A stretch of DNA of 38,892 nt from positions 1 to 38,892 of the forward strand of contig JBCBQC010000059.1 of the NCBI GenBank assembly GCA_039820405.1, written 5' to 3'. The position numbers and the translations under genes were made by a program. Shown here in pieces: positions 17,810 to 26,600 of this stretch. Under the pieces are notes generated by a model. The model ran no database searches. It saw only the letters and a list, made by a program, of their open reading frames with translations, and was not told the DNA's origin. How positions within the stretch are numbered: position 1 is the first letter of the stretch; each line of letters starts with the position of its first letter. This DNA is from CALLVY01 sp937899855 (lineage in GTDB: Bacteria; Bacteroidota; Bacteroidia; Chitinophagales; Saprospiraceae).

Positions 17810-19318
17810 TTATTTCCCTTTACCGACGCCATCTCCCCGCCGTAGAGCCTCCACCTCCGCCCGCAAGCTTTCGATCTGGGCTTGCTGTTCCTGAATGGCG
17901 CCCACCAGAATGGGAATCAATCCGCGGTAGTTGATGACCTTGTACCGCTGGTCCTCTTCGTACCCCACAATTTCCTCCGTAGCCGGCAAGCGCCGACTAT
18001 CCAACTGCAGTTCAGCGCCACCTACTTGATCGCTGCCGTCCGGTGTCTTCCCTGCGCCACCACCATTGGGCAACAGATCGACCGACCGCTCCTGGGCCAC
18101 CGTCCGGTAGATCGGGGCACCGGGCGCTTTGAACTCATCCACCAAATCAGGGATCACGACTTCCAATTCTTGGGCAATCAATCCGTACTGTGGACCGTCC
18201 GGCAAGGGAATGCCCATGTTCTTTTTAAAGTGGTACGTCTTGGGTGTCAACTTTCGAATCAAGCTCAGCGCACTCTTGAGCTGCTGGGTATTTTCCTTGA
18301 GCCGCGCGTCCGAAACGCCTTCCATCACCGAACCGGTCACCACCACATCGCCGTGGAAATAGCCGGCGTAGTCGCCTTCGTTTTGCACGCCCGACCAGAG
18401 GGCGTAGTTGGTTCCCCCACCCGATTTTTCCAGGTAATTGTAGATGCCGTACTTGTCGTCCGACCCCGTCGACAGGTCTTCTACGTAATTGTAGATGCCG
18501 TACTTAACCGCCGAGGAGGTCCCCAATTCGTAAACGCGATTGTACAGGCCGTAGCCCGTCGTGACGCCGTAGAGGTAGGTGAGGTTTTGGATGCCGCGGG
18601 TATTGTCGAGCGAGTTGCTGTTTTCGATAACTACGCCGCGGTAGCCGTATTTTTTACCCCGTCCCGCCGCAGCTACTTGGGCTTCGTAGGCGACCGTTTC
18701 GCCAGTGCCGTTGTTGGTGAGGTCGTTGTAGCTGCCCCGAACGAGGGTGGTGGCGAGGATGGGTTGCAACATGATGTTGTACCAACCTTCTTTCTTGCCC
18801 AAGCCAGTTTCGTAGAAATATTGGTACTGCCCAAAGGTGGACCCGCTGCCGTAGTTGCGCAGGTAGTTGGTAACGGCGTAGAGGCTCGTGGAGGCGGTCG
18901 CCTTCTGGTTAAAAAAGCCGAAGTAGCCGATCTTTCTACCCGTCCCGGCGTTGGAAATCCAGTTCTGCATCCCATAGGCGTAGCCGGTGCCGTAACCGTG
19001 GGTCCAGCTTTCCAGACCGGTGGTCTCCGCCGTCGAACCATCGTCTTGGTAGATCTGGTTGAGCACCCCGATTTTTTCGCCCGTGCCCACCGCCGTCACC
19101 ATATTTTGGATGCCCCAGGAGGGGCCAGCGCCACCGTAGCTTTGGGTGAGGTACAGGCCTTTGGCGTTGCCAGAATTGACCACCCGCATCCGCGAGTTTT
19201 CGGTATCGAGTTGGCCGACGCCCACGTCTTCATTGGCGTCGATGTAGATTTGGGCCTGGCTCCAGTGGCCCAGCGCAGTGAGTACAAAAATTTGGAAAAT
19301 GGTAAGAAGCGTTTTCAT
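17810..19318 (-). CDS. Secreted repeat protein with S74 intramolecular chaperone domain (copy L)
   Basis: A 502-residue protein with a signal peptide (about 1-22, ending SQA). Residues about 73-320 are imperfect repeats of roughly 22-26 residues with the theme GTG-x-x-YG-x-x-N, for example VKYGIYNYVEDLSTGSDDKYG, which suggests a beta-helical or trimeric fibre (one more residue than needed is avoided here: the units recur every YGIYNY). The S74 domain follows: SDARLKEN at 336-343 and YGLIAQELE further on, typical of the endosialidase-type chaperone that trimerises fibres and cuts itself off at the conserved Ser. Ser336 and Lys341 are the expected catalytic pair. The end (IQEQQAQIESLRAEVEALRR) is a coiled coil. 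It is the first gene of its cassette and starts after the 434-bp intergenic region. Likely a trimeric surface fibre; phage tail fibres share the domain, but no phage genes are near. Confidence 0.92.
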   Translation of the reverse strand: MKTLLTIFQIFVLTALGHWSQAQIYIDANEDVGVGQLDTENSRMRVVNSGNAKGLYLTQSYGGAGPSWGIQNMVTAVGTGEKIGVLNQIYQDDGSTAETTGLESWTHGYGTGYAYGMQNWISNAGTGRKIGYFGFFNQKATASTSLYAVTNYLRNYGSGSTFGQYQYFYETGLGKKEGWYNIMLQPILATTLVRGSYNDLTNNGTGETVAYEAQVAAAGRGKKYGYRGVVIENSNSLDNTRGIQNLTYLYGVTTGYGLYNRVYELGTSSAVKYGIYNYVEDLSTGSDDKYGIYNYLEKSGGGTNYALWSGVQNEGDYAGYFHGDVVVTGSVMEGVSDARLKENTQQLKSALSLIRKLTPKTYHFKKNMGIPLPDGPQYGLIAQELEVVIPDLVDEFKAPGAPIYRTVAQERSVDLLPNGGGAGKTPDGSDQVGGAELQLDSRRLPATEEIVGYEEDQRYKVINYRGLIPILVGAIQEQQAQIESLRAEVEALRRGDGVGKGK

Positions 19319-19646
19319 AAAATTGAAACTGGTGTAACGATGATTGAATAGGTATCCCTTCCCCGCCCGACGGTGCAGACGGAGTAATGGGCAGCAGAGT
19401 AGCGCGTCTTTTCCGGTGGGGAAAAGCCGATCTACGTCCTGCTAAAATTTGTTGAGGACCATTGCGGGCGTACGAAACGCAGCACAATGAGATCCCGCTG
19501 TTGCGCGAACTTAATTTTGGATTCTATACAGTGTGAAAGGAAGTTAAAAACTTCTAAGGTAGGTTAGATACAATTCAGTGTGGGAAGAAATCGAAGGGAA
19601 GTCTAGTACTTTTGGGTCTTATGGTATTTCGATTTCTTGTGTAGCG

Positions 19647-19678
19647 TAAAGGTAGCTAAGGCGAGGGAAAGATGCAAG
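19647..19678 (-). promoter_or_regulatory. Weak Bacteroidota-type promoter candidate for cassette L
   Basis: On the minus strand CTTG (19678-19675) is followed after 20 nt by TACCTTTA (19654-19647). The Bacteroidota consensus is TTTG, about 19-21 nt, then TAnnTTTG; each box here has one mismatch. It would leave a leader of about 320 nt before the S74 gene, which is long. It is the best match I found by eye, no more. Confidence 0.22.
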
Positions 19679-19717
19679 GGGCAGGGGAAAGTTTTTTTGA
19701 AGAGTAGGTTGTGGGGG

Positions 19718-19742
19718 CCCGGAGCCGCTTCGCGGCTCCGGG
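19718..19742 (-). terminator. Strong palindrome just after the RHS-R stop
   Basis: A perfect 11-bp inverted repeat (CCCGGAGCCGC / GCGGCTCCGGG) with a 3-nt loop lies 10 nt after the stop of the RHS-R gene. On the transcribed strand the apex reads GCGAAGC, a very stable mini-hairpin. No T-tract follows in the direction of transcription (it reads CCCCCACAACC), so it is not a classical intrinsic terminator. It could end or protect the RHS-R transcript, or be a copy of a dispersed genomic palindrome. Confidence 0.5.
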
Positions 19743-19752
19743 CTGTGAGATA

Positions 19753-20655
19753 CTACTGATTATTATTTTGATTTACCGAAGGAGTGGTGAGTTGAAAATT
19801 AAGTCGCTGACCAACGTGAATCACGTTCCGGTTTTTAATATTATTTTGTACCGCAATGTTTTCTACCGTTGTACCGTACAGTCGGGCAATACTAGTCAAG
19901 GTTTCCCCACTAACTACTCGGTGAATGGCCGAAGTGGGATAAGGCGAATTTGACCTATCGGAAATGAACTTAGAATAAAAATAGTCGTGGGATAGAATAT
20001 TTTCCTCCGGCGTCACTGGTGTAGCGAACTCCGAAAGTCCATTTATGGTACTATGAATAATACCATCTACCATCTGAGCCTGAGCTTGACCAAGCCCGCG
20101 AGTGTCCATCGCAGCGTCTGTAAATGATAGGACGTCGTAGGCAAGCTTGGCAACCTCTTTTGAATCCGCTGATAAAAGAGCAAAACCCTCCTCTGTAAAC
20201 GCACCTCTGATCTTAGCAGGATTCTCCATTAGTGTTTTAAAGTTACCTCCGGTAAGCGTTCCCACTACAAATTGCGAGCCCGCATCCACTATTGAAGCCG
20301 CCTCTTTATCGAACGGATAAACTGCCATGCCTGGCAAGGTACTGGTACTTTTAATTGCCTCCGACACATTTGCTGGTGCATCATTTTTAAGGGCATCAAT
20401 CATTTGTGCTACGCCAATTCCAATTTCCCCGATCGACAAGGTCAAAGCAAGCCCTCCACCAGCTGCCATACCGATCCCAGTAGAACCAATTATGTATGCC
20501 CCCGAAGCAACTGCACCAACCACACCAAAAACCGTATTTTGAAAACCTTCTATGAAACTATCCGCTCTGGCACTACCTCCACTGGGGGGGCGGGCAAACT
20601 TTGGGTTCGCAGGGTTCGCCGCCCCACCAATCGGTGGGCTCGAAAAGCCTGGCTC
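19753..20655 (-). other. Variable C-terminal tip of RHS-R
   Basis: This encodes residues about 2386-2684. A Pro/Gly/Ala linker (IGGAANPANPKFARPPSGG) is followed by the hydrophobic segment FGVVGAVASGAYIIGSTGIG and onwards to about 2470, a predicted helical region with few motifs, and the terminal LysM. It shares nothing evident with tip L. Three 60-base lines hold 27, 31 and 28 G or C, below the RHS body. The hydrophobic part could be membrane-active, but I cannot assign an effector family. Confidence 0.8.
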
Positions 20656-23600
20656 TAATCCATCAATATCAACCGCCCAGATCGGCATGTTCCCCGCAAA
20701 CTGATAAGGTGTATACCAAGGATACTCCGGCGCCAAGGGATCCACACTCAAAAACTTACCCAGCCCCAGATTGTACAATCGAAAGCCATAATCCTGAATC
20801 AGCTGATCCCCCCATTCCCGATCGTTCTCCTTACCGTTAAACCCATAACGGTAACCATCGCTGGCCACACTCCGTCCCACCATCTCCATCCCGTAGGGAT
20901 AATAATCGGTCGCCTTCACCACGTCCGCCGCGTAATGATCCACCGTCTGACCGTCTAAAGATACCGCCATCCGGCGATCGGTCACCACCACCAGTACATT
21001 GCCCAGATGATTGGCCATTTCGTAACGCTTGCCGCCCAAGCGCCGTACGATCGTCCGATCGATGGGGATGGCTTCGTAGGACTCAAAAGTATTTTCCGCC
21101 TCCAATTCCCCAGTACTCAAATTGGGAAAGGCCGCAAAGTGCGTCAAGGCGACCAGATCATCTTTTTGCTCCAGTCCCAAACGATTACTGCCGTATAGGT
21201 GCGCCTCGCGCCAACGCATCACCTCCACGTAATCGTAGCCGTTGATCTCGATGGGAAGGTTTTCTCCATTGAGTTGCAGCTCGGGCAGAGTACTCGGATC
21301 ACTGGGAAGGCTCAGCCCGCTACCAACTCGGCGTAGGTACACCTCATTGGCGTAGCGCAGCAGGTCGGGCAGGTTGCTGTTGCCATCCACTTGGGGGCGG
21401 GCGTAGTCCTTGTCGTAGGTAGCGATGACGTTGCCGCTTGCATCGCGGACGTAATGCGTGGACGTCCAGTAGATTTCGGATTGCAGCGCGCCGGCAGGCG
21501 TCTTCGTTTTTACAATTTTCTCGATGCGATTGCCCTGGCTGTCGTAGCGGTATTCCAAGTCAGGGCGCGTGCTTCCGGCCGTCCGTTGTAGGTACTTGAC
21601 CTTACCCTGAATATTCCAGATAACCCGGTCAATCTCTTCCGAACGATCCCCAATCAGATTGCCGATGGCGTCGTAGGTGTAATTGTCGGCCGACTGGTCG
21701 CCAAAGTCATTGCCGTAGGGTCGGCCGGGGACCAAGTCCTTGACGTGGTTGAGTTTGTTGAAGACGGCGCCGTAGCTGTTTTCGTTTTGGTATTCGTAAG
21801 TCAGGTTGTCCATCGCCAATCCTCCCGCTGCGTAGCCATTCCGGGTCAAGCGTTCGATGTTGCCGTTTTTATCAAAATCCAACCCGACGTAGTAATCGGA
21901 ACTTTCACTGCCCGTTCCCGCCCAGGAATTGCTCGTACTCAGGACGCTTCCCGGCGTAGCGGCAGCCAACTTGGTCCGCGCTTCCTTGAGCCGCATGAGT
22001 TGATCGTAGCCGTAACCCTTGAGCAAGTGCTCCTGCGGGCTCCCGTTGGGTCCGACCAGGGCGGTATGCATCGCGGCGATGTTGCCATTGTACATTCCCA
22101 TGATGGGGACTGAGAATTCGGTAAAGACGCCACCGTTGCTGGGCAGGTCGGCGTAGAAGCGATCGCCAGGGCTAAAGTTGTGGATCGACGCGTAATCGAT
22201 GGGGTTGTAATAAAGGGTGTAGGCGTAGGCATCCCGACCCGACCAACGGTGCAAGCGGTTGTAGGGATCGCCGCTGCTCGTGGCTCCATCATTGCCCAAA
22301 TCCCGACTGGCCAAATTGCTGGAAGCATTGATCCCCTTGATCCAACCTTGGAGCGTATACACGTAATCCATCCCCTGTACCCGATACTCCCCCACTTCCA
22401 TCCGCGCCTGCGCACCTTCGTAACGGTAAAAACTGCTTTGGTCCCGATCCCAAATCCCCCCGCCATCACTGGTCCACACTTCCTGGATGCGATTGTTGGC
22501 ATCGTAGCAGTAGCGATGGGAATAGGCATCGCCTTCGCCCGGCTGGTAATCAAAGCGGTAAACCAAACCATCGACTACGCCAAAATCGTAGTCCATCCGT
22601 TTGATAAAGCCACCGAGGTCGCGGACGTGACGGTCCTCCTGCCAGAGGGTCTTGACGTTGCCCTGAACGTCGTAGCTGTAGTGCGTGGCGTGACTCAAGG
22701 CGTTTTCGGTTTCGTAGTACTCCGACTTGACCAAGCGCTGGCGCAAGTTCTCCTGCGCCCCCGGACTAAAGCCAGTCACGGCATCGTAGGTTTGGCGGAG
22801 TCGTTCGGACAAAACGTAGCTGTTGGCCTGGGGGAAGGCTTGATCGTTGAGGTAAGGGCTTAAGTTGACAAAGTTACTGGCCCATTCCAAACGACCGGAT
22901 TCGATCACCCGCCCCTGGTCGTCGTAGCGATTGTAAGTCACGGCACCCTCCGCCAGCAGCCGCGGGTCCTGCGTAAAGCGAGGCCGCCCCAAGTCGTCGT
23001 ACAAAGTCAAGCTCTCACCGTAGGCTTGGTAGCCATCCGTGGGATTGATCGATCCACTCTCGTGGTCGGGGGTTTGACTGCGGACCACATTGTCGTAGGA
23101 GTCGTATTTGTACAGGGTCATCAGCTGATCGTGGCGCTCGGGATTGCGGCGGTGGAGGGGCACTTCGGAAGTTCCCCAACCCAGGTCGCGTTTGTCGTTG
23201 ACTAGGGCGAGACCGGGATCGTTTTCACTGAGGGGTCGCACGCCCTCCGGTGGGACCGTGGCGTAGAGATTGCCATCGGGGGTGTAGTAGTACAGCGTGT
23301 AGTGGTATTCTTTGTCGAGGTAGGTCATCCGCAATTGATCGGGGGCCCGTTCGGGATCGATGCAGTCGCCGCGGTAGCGCTCCCGGAAGTTTTGGATCAA
23401 GCCTTCAATGCTTTCCTGATAAATTTGCGCCACCTCGTACAGGGCGATGGCGCGGCCTTCGTCGCAGGGGTCGGGCGCCAGTTCAAAGCAGGTGAGGGGG
23501 ATGGGGGCGGGTTTGTCCGGCGATAGGGTCGCCAGGTCGCGCGTACCGTCCGCCAGGTCTTCGATGACCATAATGGCATCTTCGATGTCTTGCTCAGTGG

Positions 23601-26600
23601 CGGCTGGATTGTAGATAAAATTATCACAACGCAACGCGAGTTCTGATAAGTAGTCCACCCACTCACTAGCGGTAGCCCCGTATTCTCCGGCGTAGAGATT
23701 TTCCACTCCCGTACCGACCGCTTCTCTTTGGGCGGCGTAGTAGTCTTCGCACAAACAGTGAATGGGGCCTTCCTCGCAGGGGCTCGTAAAGGGGTAGCAT
23801 TCCTCCAACTGGGCAAAGATCGCTCGACGGCGCTGCACGGGAGGGGCTGATGCCCCACCGGAGCGATTGAAGGAAGTCTCAGGCCTTGTCTCCACCCGCG
23901 ATCGAAAATTGGACGCACAAGAGCAGTTGGGCTCCGTAAAAACTTTAAAATCCGTTGGGAAACTCTCGTGATGGTCCGGGCTCTGGATGATGATGTGGGT
24001 GGGCGTATGAATGGCTTCAAAATCGTAGGGGACGCTGGTGTGGTCATTGATGGTAGCCACAACGCAGTCAAAGAAGCTTTGGTTGGCATGGTAAAAGTCA
24101 GCGAAAGAGAAATAATTTCGGTCGACAATCAAATTAATACAACCCACTGGATTATTACCGTACATCGGCACACAATCACCCGCTGGATTTTCAAAACTGT
24201 AAGGGACTACAAAAACACTGCGCAGGTCACCCACGGTTGCGCCCTCGGGAGGGAAAACGACGTCGGGAAAAGGAATCATGGCGGCCGCCGCGTAATCGCA
24301 AGGATCAAGTTCGCCAGCGAGTTCCGCCCATTCGTTCCACTCGTCGTTGGCGCCGTAGATATCGTTTTGCGCCGGACCATCTCCTTCCACCAAATCCTGA
24401 AAACTCCGTTGCAAATCTGGTACGCGAATCATAAAGTTAAGGGCACGATCGTCCATCAACTCCAAGTGCTCGTTGTAATCACTCTGGGGGCTATTGCCGT
24501 TCCATTCCTGAATCAGGCGTTCGACCAGGGCGTTGTCCTGCGTGATTCGAGTACAGCCCTGGTACCAGTCTTGGTAGAGCAGGGGGAAATTGTCGTGCCC
24601 CGGTGGCTTGCTGCCCAATTCGTAAGCGGCATTGCCCCAGCGGTAAATGGCGTGCTGGCGATTGTCGTCCGCTACGAAGTCCAGGGGCTGTTCCACCGTA
24701 TTGCGATCGTAGAGAAAGGGACTGTGGTAAGCATTGTCACAGGGATTTTCCTTTTGCAGGTTGATGATCTTTTGCTTGGTCGACAGGTAATGCCCCACAA
24801 AGACTTCCCAGATTTGGGCCGTCGTCGGTGACGTACCGTTCAGATCGGGGTTTTGACTGGCCTCGTATTCGGCCACTTCCCACATACTGAATTCCCGGGG
24901 GTTGGGTAGGTCGATGTCTTCAGGATAGCTACAAATCAATTCTTGCAACAGCTCGCGTCCACTCAGTTGGTCCGAGACCTCTCGATCCCCCATACTACTG
25001 TTCCAGTAAGGATCGGCTTGGAGCAGTAGCAAGGTGGTCGTCGGACAATTGCTATTGGCCAAGCCTTGCAACTGGCTGATCCACGCCGATTGTACCGTAC
25101 TAAAATCCTGAATGCTGCGGTTAAAGTTTTCGTTATTACTCGCTTGGCCATCCGTATCCTGGCACCATTCGTAATGGGGATACTCCGGATGCAGTTGGTG
25201 CAACCGCCAATCCCCACTGCCCGTTCCCAACAAGTGCGCGCGCACCTCTTCCATCCACCAGTACTCGCGAAAGGCATTCCACCCCTCCGCAATGGAATTG
25301 ATGTTGAGCTCAATTCCCCCGGCCGCAAGGATATTTTCCAAGGCTCGGAAATCGCCGAGCTGTACGGGCGCTCCACCGGGCCCCAGTACGTTTGGACCAC
25401 CGTAGTTCGTTCCCTCCAACCAGTGATTGATCGTAGCGGGGTCCCCTACCCCATTTTCTAAATTGTCGAAGTACTGCCCGCCGGGGCTCATGTCCGTTTG
25501 GAGAATGTCCAACAACAGATCACAGTGCTCCCCGCTACCCAAATTGATGGTTTCCTCTTTTTCGTAATCCGGACCGGCACAGGTGTACTCCACCGGTAAG
25601 AGCGCCGCACAGCCATTGGCCGGGTCCCGCACAAAACTTTCGTAGGCCTCCATCACCGCTTCCTCGCCTTTTAGACGCAAGGATTTGGTCAGGGTATAGT
25701 TGCCAACCTCAGTGAGATAAGCATCCAAGTCGATCTGGTAGTTTTGACCGTAGTGGACGAGGACCGGAAAATCCGCCGCCACCAAATTTGACTTGATGAG
25801 GCCATCAACGGTCAGCACGCCCACACTACTCCAACCGGTAAAGGCAATCGGATCGCCCTCCGGGTCGGTCAACTGCAAATCGAGGTAGTACTCACAGCCG
25901 TAATTGTAGGGCGTCCCGCCACAATTGATGCTGTACAGCTCGTTGGTCAGGTCCAGTTCATACTGGAAGAGGTAGCCCGAGGGGACCGTCGTCACCAACT
26001 TGGTAAAGGCAATTTCCCATTCCTGGTCCGCCTCATTGTAGGCATTGTGATTGCTCAGGTCCTCGGTGATGATACCCACAATGCCGTCGGATTGATCCAC
26101 GGGGCTGGCGATGGGCAGGCCATTGGTAGTGGGCACCTCGCCCACCAGTGCCGTGGCGACCACACGTCCCGCCAACGTTTCGTAGCGAACCGCCAGTTGC
26201 CCATTGGCGTCCTTGGTCAGGTTTTTACGATAATGTTCGGCGTAGCCGATTTCGGTACCGAACAGCCGATTGAGTTTTTCCTGACTGGGCGTACCGTAAT
26301 AGTACTCGGTGGTGTGCTCCCCCCCAATTCGGTATTCCGGCCCCACTCCCGATTGTACTTTGATTCTTCCCTGATCGTCGTACAAGGTACGGGAGTAAGT
26401 ATAAGCTCCATTGTCGCCCACCGCGCTGGGCAGGTAGCGGTAGAAGCCGTAGTCGCTTAGGGGATTCGCGGCCGAATAATAGCTACCGGCTCGTTCCGGC
26501 CCGGTGGCGGCCAGCCCCGTTGGGTTATCGCGATTGCTGTCCAGGTCGAAATGTTGTTTGTTGAATTGGATATTGTCGCTATGAGTGAGGCTAAAGTTGT

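Larger units (their letters stand above)
1..19318 (-). repeat. Cassette L of a tandem seven-gene duplication
   Basis: Seven genes in the same order, orientation and size class as 19753-38892, plus the partial downstream gene. Each gene pairs with one in the other cassette by shared protein blocks. Typical DNA identity in conserved blocks is about 80% (for example 48 of 60 at 15421-15480). Confidence 0.96.
19319..19752. other. Intergenic region between the two cassettes
   Basis: This is the only long gap between cassettes. It holds a perfect palindrome next to the RHS-R stop and one weak promoter candidate. I find no convincing small gene on either strand, and in particular no immunity-like gene after RHS-R. 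Confidence 0.7.

Noticed and set aside
17810..19318. Prophage or tail-like injection particle as the source of the S74 genes
   Set aside because: No capsid, tail tube, sheath, baseplate, terminase, lysis or integrase genes are present, and the S74 proteins have Sec signal peptides.
19230..19487. 85-codon minus-strand frame before the S74 gene
   Set aside because: It overlaps the S74 start in another frame, has no signal peptide or motif and no counterpart visible in copy R.
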